A DNA stretch of 64,000 nucleotides from Paenibacillus thiaminolyticus. Its GTDB lineage: Bacteria; Bacillota; Bacilli; Paenibacillales; Paenibacillaceae. The translations under genes were made by a program, and so were the position numbers. The DNA lies in NCBI RefSeq assembly GCF_007066085.1, contig NZ_CP041405.1, positions 1,054,001 through 1,118,000 of the forward strand, written 5' to 3'. Positions 22,898 to 32,778 of this stretch are shown here, one piece after another. The notes under the pieces were generated by a model, which did no database searches, was not told the DNA's origin, and saw only the letters and a program-made list of their open reading frames with translations. Numbering within the stretch: position 1 is the first letter of the stretch; every line of letters begins with the position of its first letter.

Positions 22898-25504
22898 TTA
22901 ATCATTTCCGTTGCCGTTATTTCCGTTACGGCCAAAGCCATGGCCGTTGCCCTCTCCGTTGTTGCCATGAACGGCCTGATCCTGCCCCGGATCCGGAGCT
23001 TCGAAGCTATTCTGATCCGGCGGAGTCGACGTCTCCGTTTGATCAGGTACCACGGTTCCAGGCACCGTGCCCGTATCATCCCCGTCGCCGGACGGATCGG
23101 AACCGTCAGGGTCAGGAGGAAACGGATCAACCGATCCGTCCGGGTCTCCCCCCGGATCCGGAGGATCTACGATCGGCGGTTCCGGTGTTTCTGGCGTTTC
23201 CGGTATTTGGATTTCTTCTTCCTCGATCTTGACCGTGGCGACATTGGAACGGGCCGATTCCTCGTCCCCGCTTACCGCCGTTACCACATAAGAATACGTC
23301 TCGCCGGCGAATACGCCGATATCTTCCGCATTCGTTACCTTCAGTCCAGACAGCAACTTCGTGTAATCCTGTTCGGCGGAAGACTTCCGGTACAAATTGT
23401 AGACGATGTTCTCGCCTTGTACCGGCTGCCAGCTCAGCGATACCGTCTTCGTCGCTTCCGAGTAGGAAGCGGTCAGACCGCTGACCTTCTGCACCGGATC
23501 AGGCTGCTTCTCGACATCGTCCGGCTTCCCGAAGGAACCGGACTTCCGGTCCTTCAGCGCCTTGCCCATCACTTCGCTGAACATGCGCGAAGGCACCCGG
23601 CTGCTCTCAAGCAGCACGTGATCGCGGTCCGTCTTGTCATATCCCATCCATACCGCCGCCGTCCATTCCGGCGTATAGCCGACGAACCATGCATCCCGGT
23701 CGCCCGGTCCGTCATAGCCCGGAACCGAATGCTGTGTCGTTCCCGTCTTGCCCGCTACCTGTCGGCCGCTGATCTGCGCCTGGGTACCGGTGCCGCTTTT
23801 CACGACATCCGTAAGCATCTCGGTCATATAATAGGCAGTCTGCTCGCTCATAACCTTCATCGGCTTCGGCACATGATACGTGAAATAATCATGCCCCTTG
23901 CGGTCCACAATCTTCGCCACAGCGTAAGAAGGATAATAATTGCCTCCATTGGCGAATGCATTATAGGCGGTGGCCATATTAATCGGCGTCACGCCATGCG
24001 TCATCCCGCCTAATGCAATCGACAAGTTGAAATCGTCATTCGTTAACGGAATGCCCAAGCTCTTGGCAAATTCAAAGCCAGTCTTCAATTTAATCTCATT
24101 GAGCAGCCAGACCGCCGGAATATTGATCGAGCGTCTGACCGCTTCCTTCATATCGACGCTAGTCGTATAGCCGCCCAGGTTAGTCGGACTATAGCCGTTG
24201 AAGGATTGCTTCTCGTTGCTCAGCTTCGACCACGGGAACCATTTGCCGGTCTCCAGCGCCGGGGCGTAGGACACAATCGGCTTGAAGGCCGAACCCGGCT
24301 GCCGGGTGATGGTCGCCCGGTTCAATCCTTTACGGGCATAGTCTCGTCCGCCCATCATCGCCAGGATTGCGCCATTCTTATGATCCGTAATGACCATCGC
24401 GCCCTGTACCTTCGTCTCGTCCTTGCTCTTCTCGAACATTGCGTCGTTATTGAAGGCGTCGTACATGATACGCTGCGCATTCGCGTCCAGCGTCGTATAG
24501 ATCTGGTAGCCGCCGCGGAACAACTGGTCTTCGGTAAGACCGGTCCTCTCCACGATTTCCTCTACCATATAATCAAGATAAGAATAATACGCTTCTTCGG
24601 TATTGCTGTCGGCCGCGCCTTCATCCTTGGTCTCTACCGGCACATAATCGACCGCAGACGCTTCATCCCGCTCCTGCGCTGTAATATAGCCCTGCTCGTA
24701 CATCAGCTGGAGCACGACCTGGCGGCGTTCCTTCGAGCGCTCCGGATTATTGATCGGATTGTAATGGGTCGGCGCCTTCGGAATGGCCGCCAACGTAGCA
24801 ATTTGCCATAATTCAAGCTGATTGAGATCTTCCGTACCGAAGTAAGTTTTCGATGCGGCGATAATGCCATAGGCCCGTTTTCCGAAGAAAATACGGTTCA
24901 AATACATCGTCAAAATTTCGTCTTTGGTAAAATGATTCTCCAGCGCCAGCGCGATGGACACCTCGGTCGCCTTACGGAAGAAAGTCTTGTCGCTGGTCAG
25001 GAACATGTTCTTCGCCAGCTGCTGGGTAATGGTACTTCCGCCCTCGGCCAAGCTTCGCGACACAATATCCTTCACCATAGCACGCCCGATGGACCATAGG
25101 TCGACCCCGCGGTGCTCGTTGAAGCGCCGGTCCTCCGTTGCGATGAACGCATCGCGGACGCGCTGCGGAATATCTTCCGGCTCGGCAATCTCCCGATGCT
25201 CAATCCCTTTGCCCAGATGGGCGATTACATTATTATTGCTGTCATATACGGTGGAGATTTCAGCCATCTCGAACATGTCGGCGTCCTTATACTCGCGCAT
25301 CAGCCGCTCCCCGTTCAGCAAGATGAACAGATAACCGCCAACCGCGATAAAGGCGGCAAACGCAGCCATAAAAAACGATAGCCAGAAGGTTTTGCGCCAA
25401 CTCCACTTGCTGCGTTTCTTCGGAGGCTTCCCCTTTCCTTTCCCCTTAGTTGGCACCGGTGTGCGCGTGCGTGTACGCTGGGGAGGTTGCTTCTCTCTCG
25501 TCAT
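22898..25504 (-). CDS. Class A penicillin-binding protein (PBP1A type)
   Basis: About 868 residues; makes and cross-links peptidoglycan. A basic cytoplasmic head and a membrane helix (TFWLSFFMAAFAAFIAVGGY) precede the GT51 domain (EDRRFNEHRGVD, GGSTITQQLAKN). The transpeptidase has SAFK in RQPGSAFKPIV, SIN and KTGTT. A fibronectin type III-like domain follows (LTASYSEATKTVSLSWQP onward). The tail is rich in Pro/Asp/Gly and ends in an Asn/Gly run. I start at MTREKQPP because GGGAG lies 8-10 bp upstream; a GTG eight codons earlier overlaps that site. Confidence 0.93.
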   Translation of the reverse strand: MTREKQPPQRTRTRTPVPTKGKGKGKPPKKRSKWSWRKTFWLSFFMAAFAAFIAVGGYLFILLNGERLMREYKDADMFEMAEISTVYDSNNNVIAHLGKGIEHREIAEPEDIPQRVRDAFIATEDRRFNEHRGVDLWSIGRAMVKDIVSRSLAEGGSTITQQLAKNMFLTSDKTFFRKATEVSIALALENHFTKDEILTMYLNRIFFGKRAYGIIAASKTYFGTEDLNQLELWQIATLAAIPKAPTHYNPINNPERSKERRQVVLQLMYEQGYITAQERDEASAVDYVPVETKDEGAADSNTEEAYYSYLDYMVEEIVERTGLTEDQLFRGGYQIYTTLDANAQRIMYDAFNNDAMFEKSKDETKVQGAMVITDHKNGAILAMMGGRDYARKGLNRATITRQPGSAFKPIVSYAPALETGKWFPWSKLSNEKQSFNGYSPTNLGGYTTSVDMKEAVRRSINIPAVWLLNEIKLKTGFEFAKSLGIPLTNDDFNLSIALGGMTHGVTPINMATAYNAFANGGNYYPSYAVAKIVDRKGHDYFTYHVPKPMKVMSEQTAYYMTEMLTDVVKSGTGTQAQISGRQVAGKTGTTQHSVPGYDGPGDRDAWFVGYTPEWTAAVWMGYDKTDRDHVLLESSRVPSRMFSEVMGKALKDRKSGSFGKPDDVEKQPDPVQKVSGLTASYSEATKTVSLSWQPVQGENIVYNLYRKSSAEQDYTKLLSGLKVTNAEDIGVFAGETYSYVVTAVSGDEESARSNVATVKIEEEEIQIPETPETPEPPIVDPPDPGGDPDGSVDPFPPDPDGSDPSGDGDDTGTVPGTVVPDQTETSTPPDQNSFEAPDPGQDQAVHGNNGEGNGHGFGRNGNNGNGND

Positions 25505-25602
25505 CGTAACCGACTCCCTTTTGTTCACAGAAATGAGTTCTCTCTACTCTATCTCCTACGATTTGCATGCTATCCAGCACCTGATGGGACGTGCAATGAA
25601 AA

Positions 25603-25624
25603 GAACAACCCTTCAGGGTTGTTC
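25603..25624 (-). terminator. hfq terminator
   Basis: GAACAACCCT and AGGGTTGTTC form a 10-bp stem with a 2-nt loop as written; on the minus strand TTTTCATTG follows. Confidence 0.75.
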
Positions 25625-25698
25625 GGCAGCGGACTATACCATTAGACGCAAAACAGGGGCGAAAAGTTGCATTGCTTCTCTTCGGCCCCCGCTAAAAC

Positions 25699-25941
25699 TT
25701 ATTGCGTGTCGTTCTGATGATCCTGCATCAGGGATACGTTACGCTGCGGCGTAAACGTGGAAATGGCGTGTTTATACACCATTTGCTGGCGGCCGTCACT
25801 GTCTATGACGATGGTAAAGTTGTCAAATGCGCGGATAACCCCGCGAATCTGGAACCCATTCGTTAAATACACCGTCACCGGGATGCTCTCCTTGCGCAAT
25901 TGGTTCAAAAACGTGTCCTGGATATTAATAGATTTATTCAT
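25699..25941 (-). CDS. hfq: Hfq RNA chaperone
   Basis: 80 residues from [20 protein letters not shown]. The Sm1 motif is [20 protein letters not shown], and Sm2 is YKHAISTF. These form the hexameric ring that binds A-rich and U-rich RNA. The start at 25941 is set by GGGGG about 7 bp upstream and by homology. It is directly downstream of miaA (50 bp), the common bacterial miaA-hfq order. Confidence 0.95.
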   Translation of the reverse strand: MNKSINIQDTFLNQLRKESIPVTVYLTNGFQIRGVIRAFDNFTIVIDSDGRQQMVYKHAISTFTPQRNVSLMQDHQNDTQ

Positions 25942-25990
25942 CGTCCGTACCCCCATAATCATAAGGTTGTGTTGAAATATATTCAACCTC

Positions 25991-26953
25991 TTACCGAAAC
26001 TTTCCTGCTATGATTTTACAAAGTCGATCGAAATGTTCGTCCGCACGCTCCACATCGGTCACATCCACCCATTCAATATCTTGCATGCGGCGGAACCATG
26101 ACAGCTGACGCTTCGCAAAACGCCGCGTATCTCGCTTTAATCGTTCGACGGCGGCCTCCAGCGACATTTCATTCTCCAAATACGCTGCGATTTCCTTGTA
26201 CCCCAGCCCCTGCATGGAGATGAGCTGGCGCGAGTAGCCTGCATCGAGCAAGCGGCGCACTTCCTCAATCAGTCCGTCCCGGATCATGATGTCGATTCGA
26301 TCCTCAATACGTTTATATAGCATCTGCCGGTCCATTGTCAAACCGATTAAGCACAGGTCATACGGAGACGTCTTCTGTTGGCCTGCAAGCTGCGAAGACA
26401 GCGTCTGGCCGGTCAGATGGTAAATCTCCAACGCCCGTACGACCCGCCGCTGATCATTCGGATGCAGCCGATTCGCCGTTACCGGGTCAACGGCCTGCAG
26501 CTTGGCGTGCAGCGCTTCAGGGCCATGAGCGAGCGCAAATTCGTTCATTTCCCGGCGAAAAGCCTCGTCCGAACCGGCATCGCTGAACTCGAAGCTGTAG
26601 CAGACCGATTCCACATACAAGCCGGTCCCCCCGACAATGAACGGCATCCGATCCCGTGCGGTGATATCGTCAATCAGATGACGGCATCGCTCCTGGAACT
26701 CGGCGACGGAGAAGGCATAATCCGGATCATGGATATCCAGAAGATGATGAGGTATCCCCCTTCTCTCCTCCAGCGGCAGCTTCGCGGTGCCGATATCCAT
26801 CCCACGGTATACCTGCATGCTGTCGCCGGATATAATCTCGCACTCGTAGGCATGAGCCACATCCAGGCTCAGGTTCGTCTTGCCAACTGCCGTAGGGCCG
26901 ACGAGCACGAGCAGCCTTGGCCTAGTTGGCGACGTTGTTGCCGGCAATGTCAA
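25991..26953 (-). CDS. miaA: tRNA dimethylallyltransferase
   Basis: 320 residues; adds an isopentenyl group to A37 of tRNAs that read UNN codons. [11 protein letters not shown] near 19 is the P-loop. [18 protein letters not shown] near 41 binds substrate. GGTGLYVES near 107 and the C-terminal [12 protein letters not shown] are family signatures. The first 32 bp overlap the end of the upstream methyltransferase gene, so translation is coupled. Confidence 0.95.
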   Translation of the reverse strand: MTLPATTSPTRPRLLVLVGPTAVGKTNLSLDVAHAYECEIISGDSMQVYRGMDIGTAKLPLEERRGIPHHLLDIHDPDYAFSVAEFQERCRHLIDDITARDRMPFIVGGTGLYVESVCYSFEFSDAGSDEAFRREMNEFALAHGPEALHAKLQAVDPVTANRLHPNDQRRVVRALEIYHLTGQTLSSQLAGQQKTSPYDLCLIGLTMDRQMLYKRIEDRIDIMIRDGLIEEVRRLLDAGYSRQLISMQGLGYKEIAAYLENEMSLEAAVERLKRDTRRFAKRQLSWFRRMQDIEWVDVTDVERADEHFDRLCKIIAGKFR

Positions 26954-27716
26954 TCACTCCATATGCTAATTTCGTCCCGGTGTGCACGATCCGTTCAAAT
27001 CCGAGCCGTCCGAATTCCTCGCTGCCACGCAACTCCTTCATGACGACCGTCTTCCGGGCCACGCGGCAAGCTTCGCGAATCGCTTCCGGCTTCACCGCTC
27101 CCGGATTGGCCAATGCGCGCAGCGGATCGATCGATGCCGATTCCTTCACCGGTTCACGGAACATCGGATCGAAATAGACAATGTCCACCGAACGGTCGGG
27201 AAGGCTGCGCAGCCATCCCACATGATCGGCCTGCTTCAGCAAGATGCGGCGCATCGCTTCATTGACGGATTCAATGCTGCTCTCATACAAGTGAAGGCCT
27301 TCGTGCAGCAGGGTAAAAAGCGCCTGCTCGCTCTCCAGAGCCGTCACGCGGCCCGCTTCGCCCACGACATGGGAGAAGACGAGCGCATCGGATCCGAGAC
27401 CAGCCGTGCAATCCAGCACCTCATCGCCCGGTTGGGCGCGGCTGGCGGCAACCATCGTGTCCCCTTCGCCGGCCAGCAGCCGCTTGATACGGACATAGGC
27501 CATGCTGGGGTGATAGATCAGCTCGGTTACCCCTAGCTTCGTATATCGTACATCCTTATTGCGGTAGACGACAAATTCATCGTCCCCGTACCGGTTCCGA
27601 AGAGCGGCCAGCGTGCATCTGCGGCGCTCGACGAACCGGTGGCCGAACGTCTCGGCCATCTTCCGGGCGCGTTCCCTTATGTGCGGGGAGGTCTTATCCC
27701 CCGTAGTTACAATCAT
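26922..27716 (-). CDS. Class I SAM methyltransferase (RsmJ/YpiP-like)
   Basis: 264 residues. The N-terminal region (TTGDKTSPHIRERARKMAET) is characteristic. SAM motif I is DEVLDCTAGLGSDALVFSHV near 98. The catalytic-type motif DIVYFDPMF near 180 resembles the DPMF/DPPY of RsmJ-like enzymes, which methylate 16S rRNA G1516 in E. coli. The Gram-positive YpiP group has no proven target. It overlaps miaA by 32 bp and lies 56 bp from mutL. Confidence 0.8.
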   Translation of the reverse strand: MIVTTGDKTSPHIRERARKMAETFGHRFVERRRCTLAALRNRYGDDEFVVYRNKDVRYTKLGVTELIYHPSMAYVRIKRLLAGEGDTMVAASRAQPGDEVLDCTAGLGSDALVFSHVVGEAGRVTALESEQALFTLLHEGLHLYESSIESVNEAMRRILLKQADHVGWLRSLPDRSVDIVYFDPMFREPVKESASIDPLRALANPGAVKPEAIREACRVARKTVVMKELRGSEEFGRLGFERIVHTGTKLAYGVIDIAGNNVAN

Positions 27717-27772
27717 GAGCTCCTCCTCATTATATACGCTTCAGAAAGGGAAACACAAATGCGGCAACCGCA

Positions 27773-29905
27773 TTACATGACCCGCTTGAACATTTTCTCC
27801 AGATCATAGGTCGTGAATTTGACGACGATCGGGCGCCCGTGCGGGCAAGTATACGGCTGGCGGCATGCGGCCAGCCGGGCCAGCAGCGCTTCCGCCTCCG
27901 CCTCGGTCAAGCGCTGGTTGGCCTTGATCGAGGCTTTGCACGAGCACATAATCGCCGAAGCCTCTCTCAGCTTGCCGACATCCGGCACTTTTTCGCGCAG
28001 CACCCAATCCGTCATCTCCCGCACGAGATCGGCTTCCTCTCCGTTCGGGAACCAGTGCGGATACGACCGGACGAGGAAGGTCTGCCCTCCGAACGGCTCC
28101 AGCCGGATGCCTGCCTGCTCCAGCAGGTGCAACCGATCTCGTATTCGCGCGGCTTCCGCCGTCGTGAACTCCAGCGTCAACGGCAGCAGCAGCTCCTGCG
28201 ACGCCTCCTCGGGATGCCCGAAGCGCTCGTAATAATATTCATAATTGATGCGTTCATGGGCCGCATGCTGATCGATCAGATACAACCCCTCCGCATTGGA
28301 TGCGATGAGATACGTCCCATGCAGCTGGCCGATAAGCTCGACGGCCGGGAATGGCGGCAGCTCCGCCTCCGGCGGCTTGCCCGGGCCGGCTTGCCATGCC
28401 GCCTGAACACCCGCCTGGCGGAAGCCGGACGGCGGCCGGTTCGGCGCTGGCGCCGGGGCAGCAGCACCGGAACGCGGGCTTCCGCTCCCGCCGGCATAGC
28501 TTCCGCGGGACTCGCGCACCGCTTCCGGCTCCCGCATCGGCCCGGCATCCGGCTCAGGCTCCCGCTCCGCTTGCACAGCATCCCGGCGGCCATAGTCCGC
28601 CTCCGGAGCAGCCGCCTGGCCGCTCTCCGCTGGCACTGCCCCCGCCCCAGCGCTCCGCTCTGCATCGACTGCAGGCTTCACTCCGGTGCGGTCAAGCTCA
28701 ACCCCTGCCAGATCCGGACCCGGACCAGGGGCAGGAGCCTCGCTCTCGGGCGGAAGCGGCGGCAGATCCGGCTCCGCTGACGGAACGAGCGCGCCCATCG
28801 GCTTGAGCCGGGGCTCGTCGCGGCCGCCGGCCAGCGGCGCGGCCGCCCACTGCCATTCCGTCTGCTCGACATAAGTCCGCACCTTCGCCTTGTCCGGAGC
28901 GGCCTGCGGAATGAGCGCCTGCTGCAGCAAAATGTCGCGCAGCGTAGACGCGATAAATTCGCACAGCTCCGGCTCCTTGCTGAACCGGACCTCCAGCTTC
29001 GCCGGATGCACATTGACATCAACCAGTGTCGGATGCATCCGCACGTGGAGGACGATCATCGGGAACCGGTTAATCGGCAACAGCGTATGGTACGCCTTCA
29101 GTACCGCCTGATTCAAGGCGAAGCTGCGCACATAGCGCCCGTTCACGAACCAGGACATCGCGTTGCGGTTCGATCGGGTCAGCTCCGGCTTCCCGATATA
29201 GCCCTCCAGCTTGTAATCCAGCTGCTCCGCCTCCACCGGCACCATGCTCTTCGCCGTCTGCACGCCGTACACCGCCGCGATCACCTGCTGCAAATCGCCG
29301 TTGCCGATCGTCTGCAGCAGCAAATTATCATTATGCTTCAACGTGAACGCAATCTGCGGATAGGCGAGCGACAGCCGGTATATGTAGTCGGAGATATGCC
29401 CGAGCTCGGTCTGCACCGTCTTCATATATTTCAAGCGGGCGGGCGTATTGTAGAACAAATCGCGGACGGCGATATCCGTCCCCTGCATCGACTGCGCCGG
29501 CTCGGATGCTTGTGCGGTTCCTCCTTCTATCGTCAGCTTCCGCCCGAGGCCGCTGTCATCCGCGCAGCTTGTGAGCTCCACCCGCGCCACGGCGGCAATG
29601 CTGGGCAAGGCCTCCCCGCGGAAGCCGAGGCTGCGGATCGCGAACAGATCCTTGCCTGAAGCGATCTTGCTCGTGGCGTGGCGCTGGAAGGCGTTCTCCA
29701 CATCGTCTTCCCCGATTCCGGATCCGTTGTCCTTGACCCGAATCAACTGGAGCCCGCCCTCCTCGACGGTCACATCAATCCGGGTGCTCCCGGCGTCGAT
29801 CGAATTTTCCACCAATTCCTTGACGACGGAGGAAGGCCGTTCCACGACCTCGCCAGCCGCAATCTGATTGGCGATATGCTCGTCCAATATATGAATGACG
29901 GCCAT
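27773..29905 (-). CDS. mutL: DNA mismatch repair protein MutL
   Basis: 710 residues. The GHKL ATPase head has ELVENSIDAGSTRID, DNGSGI and GFRGEALPSI. A long, Pro/Ala/Glu-rich linker (about 345-490) is low in complexity. The C-terminal endonuclease has DQHAAHERINYE near 530, and CPHGRP near 690 is the zinc-site motif. QELLLPL near 556 resembles the clamp-binding segment of Bacillus MutL. Nicking activity and clamp contact are therefore expected. It is 13 bp from mutS. Confidence 0.95.
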   Translation of the reverse strand: MAVIHILDEHIANQIAAGEVVERPSSVVKELVENSIDAGSTRIDVTVEEGGLQLIRVKDNGSGIGEDDVENAFQRHATSKIASGKDLFAIRSLGFRGEALPSIAAVARVELTSCADDSGLGRKLTIEGGTAQASEPAQSMQGTDIAVRDLFYNTPARLKYMKTVQTELGHISDYIYRLSLAYPQIAFTLKHNDNLLLQTIGNGDLQQVIAAVYGVQTAKSMVPVEAEQLDYKLEGYIGKPELTRSNRNAMSWFVNGRYVRSFALNQAVLKAYHTLLPINRFPMIVLHVRMHPTLVDVNVHPAKLEVRFSKEPELCEFIASTLRDILLQQALIPQAAPDKAKVRTYVEQTEWQWAAAPLAGGRDEPRLKPMGALVPSAEPDLPPLPPESEAPAPGPGPDLAGVELDRTGVKPAVDAERSAGAGAVPAESGQAAAPEADYGRRDAVQAEREPEPDAGPMREPEAVRESRGSYAGGSGSPRSGAAAPAPAPNRPPSGFRQAGVQAAWQAGPGKPPEAELPPFPAVELIGQLHGTYLIASNAEGLYLIDQHAAHERINYEYYYERFGHPEEASQELLLPLTLEFTTAEAARIRDRLHLLEQAGIRLEPFGGQTFLVRSYPHWFPNGEEADLVREMTDWVLREKVPDVGKLREASAIMCSCKASIKANQRLTEAEAEALLARLAACRQPYTCPHGRPIVVKFTTYDLEKMFKRVM

Positions 29906-29918
29906 CTCGGATTCCCCC

Positions 29919-32717
29919 TTATTCGTTCTTCAGCCCGCGTGCCCGCTTCATGAACGCGTGCAGCGCGTTCATCGCCTCGAGCGGCGTGAGCGACAGCACG
30001 TCGACTTCCTGCAGCTCGGCAATCAACACATCGGCCTGCCGGTTCCGCCGCTGCTCCTCCTTCGTGACCGGAGCGGTTGGAGCAGCCGAAGCCGTCGCCG
30101 CCGCGGATTCCTCCCAGCCGAACAGCGACAGCTGCTCGACGGCGCCGCTTGCGGCCGTTCCCGCTTCCCGCACCGGCGCCGGCTCCGCAACCAACCCCTT
30201 GGCCGCGCCTTCCTCTGCAACCGACGTCGGCTCGGCCTGCTCCCGCACCCGATCCGGCAGTACCTGCCGCTCCGCCTGTGCTATGCCAGCGTCGACCGAA
30301 GCTGTCTCCCCGGTCTCCCGCGGCGCTCCCGTCTCATACGTCTTCAACAGATCATAGGAGCGATGGATAATCGAATCCGGCAGCCCGGCCAGCTTCGCGC
30401 AGTAGATGCCGTAGCTTGTGCTCGCCGCTCCCGGAATCAGCTTCCGCAGGAAGGTTACTTGATTCCCGCTCTCCTGAACCGCCATACAGACGTTGCGCAA
30501 GCCGCACAACCGTTCCTCCAGGTGCGCCAGCTCGTGGAAATGGGTCGATACGAGCGCCTTGCAGCCGATCTCGTCGTGCACGAACTCGATCACGGCTTGA
30601 GCAATCGACATCCCTTCGCTCGTCGACGTTCCCCGTCCGAGCTCATCGATAATAACCAAGCTCCGGCGCGTCGCCTTCGCGGTCATCACCTGGATGTCCA
30701 TCATCTCCACCATGAAGGTGCTCTGGCCGCCAATTAGATCATCCGCCGCGCCGATGCGGGTGAAGATCCGATCGACTATCGGCATGACCGCCCGATCGGC
30801 CGGCACGAAGGCGCCCATCTGAGTCAAAATCGACATCAGCGCGACCTGGCGCATATAAGTGCTCTTCCCGGCCATGTTCGGCCCGGTAATGAGCAGCATG
30901 GCTGCGGCCTGCTCCTCCAGCACGGTATCGTTCGCCATGAACGAGCCGCTCTCCATGACCGCTTCCACCACCGGATGGCGCCCGCCTTCGATATGCATAT
31001 CATAGCCGTCGGTAACCTCAGGACGGACGAAGCGGTGCGCCGCGCCGACCGCCGCCAGCGACTGATACACGTCAATCTCCGCGATCGCCTCGGCCAGCGT
31101 CTGCAGCCTCCGGATCTGCTCGCCGATGCGCTGGCGCAGCTGGCTGAACAGATCGTATTCCAGCCCGATCATTTTATCTTCCGCTTCCAGGATGAGCGCT
31201 TCCTTCTCCTTCAGCTCCGGCGTAATGAACCTCTCTGCGTTCGCCAACGTCTGCTTCCGCTCATAGCGGCCCTCCGGCAGCGCCTGCAGATTCGATCGGG
31301 TAACCTCGATATAATAGCCAAACACTTTGTTATAGCCGACCTTCAGCGACTTGATGCCCGTCTCTTCCCGTTCGCGGCGTTCCAGCTCCGCGATCCACTG
31401 CTTGCCGTTCACGCTCGCTTCCCGCAGCTTGTCCAAATGCGCGTCATAACCCGCCTTGATGATGCCGCCGTCGCGTACCGACACGGGCGGTTCCTCGACG
31501 ATGGCGCGATCGATCCATGCCACGATATCCTGGCAGTCGTCCAGGCCGGACACCCGCTCGCGCAGGGTCGCCGAATCGGTCTCGGCGCAGCACCGCTTCA
31601 AGCCCGGCACCCGCTCCAAGGAATGCTTCAGCGCGATCAGATCGCGGCCGTTCGCGGTGCCGAACGCAATCCGGCTGACGAGACGCTCCAGATCGTACAC
31701 CTGATGAAGCTGCTCCCGGATATCCTCGCGCCAGATCATATGATGATACAGCGTCTCCACCGCTTCGAGCCGCGCCTCGATCGCCCGCTTGTTCATGAGC
31801 GGCTTGTCAATCCAGCGGCGCAGCAGCCGGCCTCCCATCGACGTCTGTGTCCGATCGAGCAGCCAGAGGAGCGAGCCCTTCTTCGCCCGCTCGCGCACCG
31901 TCTCCGTCAACTCCAGATTGCGGCGCGTGAACGGATCGAGGACCAGATATTGATCCGGCTCGTACGTCCGCACCTGGGTCAGCTGAGACAATGAGCGCTT
32001 CTGCGTCTCGGCCAGATACGACATCAGCAGCGCTAGCGCCTGACGGCGTTCCGGTTCGAGCCGCATCCATGCCGCCTCGCCGAATTGCCGCTGAGCAAGC
32101 GTCTCATCCCGCTTCGTCCAAGGAGTGAACAGAACCGGCTTGCTCCACGCCTTCGTCACCGGCCGCGCCTCGTCCAGCACTCGCTCGGCGCCGAGAATCT
32201 CCGTCGGCGCATACACGTTCAGCTCGTCCAGCAGCCAAGACTGGCCGGCCGGGGCTGACGTCGCCGTCACCTCGCCGGTCGACAGATCGCAGGCGGCCAG
32301 GGCATACATGCCTTCATGCTCCGTCAGGCAGAGCAAATAATGATTGGCCTTCTCGTCAATCATCTTCCCTTCCATAATCGTGCCCGGGGTGATGATGCGC
32401 ACGATCTCGCGGCGCACGACCCCCTTCGCGGCCGACGGATCCTCCATCTGCTCGCAGATGGCGACCCGGTACCCCTTCTCGATCAGCCGCTGTATGTAAC
32501 TGTCGGCGGAATGATACGGAACGCCGCACATCGGGATCCGGTCTTCCGTCCCGCTGCTGCCCCGTCCGGTGAGCGTAATCTCCAGCTCCTTGGCCGCCAC
32601 AATTGCGTCGTCATTGAACATTTCATAGAAATCGCCGAGGCGGAAAAACAAAATTGCGTCCTCCGCCTGCTGCTTAATCGCCAAATACTGCTCCATCATC
32701 GGCGTCATCTTCGCCAT
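29919..32717 (-). CDS. mutS: DNA mismatch repair protein MutS
   Basis: 932 residues, somewhat longer than typical (about 850-900). The mismatch-binding head has FFRLGDFYEMF, the Phe-x-Glu motif. The ATPase has GPNMAGKSTYMRQ and the DELGRGTSTSEG Walker B. The region 770-870 is an Ala/Glu-rich linker that holds VEQLSLFGWE near 855, a good match to the sliding-clamp motif QLSLF. The last helix pair is the dimerisation end. It forms an operon with mutL. Confidence 0.96.
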   Translation of the reverse strand: MAKMTPMMEQYLAIKQQAEDAILFFRLGDFYEMFNDDAIVAAKELEITLTGRGSSGTEDRIPMCGVPYHSADSYIQRLIEKGYRVAICEQMEDPSAAKGVVRREIVRIITPGTIMEGKMIDEKANHYLLCLTEHEGMYALAACDLSTGEVTATSAPAGQSWLLDELNVYAPTEILGAERVLDEARPVTKAWSKPVLFTPWTKRDETLAQRQFGEAAWMRLEPERRQALALLMSYLAETQKRSLSQLTQVRTYEPDQYLVLDPFTRRNLELTETVRERAKKGSLLWLLDRTQTSMGGRLLRRWIDKPLMNKRAIEARLEAVETLYHHMIWREDIREQLHQVYDLERLVSRIAFGTANGRDLIALKHSLERVPGLKRCCAETDSATLRERVSGLDDCQDIVAWIDRAIVEEPPVSVRDGGIIKAGYDAHLDKLREASVNGKQWIAELERREREETGIKSLKVGYNKVFGYYIEVTRSNLQALPEGRYERKQTLANAERFITPELKEKEALILEAEDKMIGLEYDLFSQLRQRIGEQIRRLQTLAEAIAEIDVYQSLAAVGAAHRFVRPEVTDGYDMHIEGGRHPVVEAVMESGSFMANDTVLEEQAAAMLLITGPNMAGKSTYMRQVALMSILTQMGAFVPADRAVMPIVDRIFTRIGAADDLIGGQSTFMVEMMDIQVMTAKATRRSLVIIDELGRGTSTSEGMSIAQAVIEFVHDEIGCKALVSTHFHELAHLEERLCGLRNVCMAVQESGNQVTFLRKLIPGAASTSYGIYCAKLAGLPDSIIHRSYDLLKTYETGAPRETGETASVDAGIAQAERQVLPDRVREQAEPTSVAEEGAAKGLVAEPAPVREAGTAASGAVEQLSLFGWEESAAATASAAPTAPVTKEEQRRNRQADVLIAELQEVDVLSLTPLEAMNALHAFMKRARGLKNE

Positions 32718-32778
32718 TAAACACCCTCCGATACCTGACCTTGAATCGTCCTCATTATATCAAAAAAAGAGCGCAGAC

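Noticed and set aside
22790..24013. 407-codon plus-strand open frame
   Set aside because: Antisense to the PBP gene, with very high Arg/Ile content and no domain.
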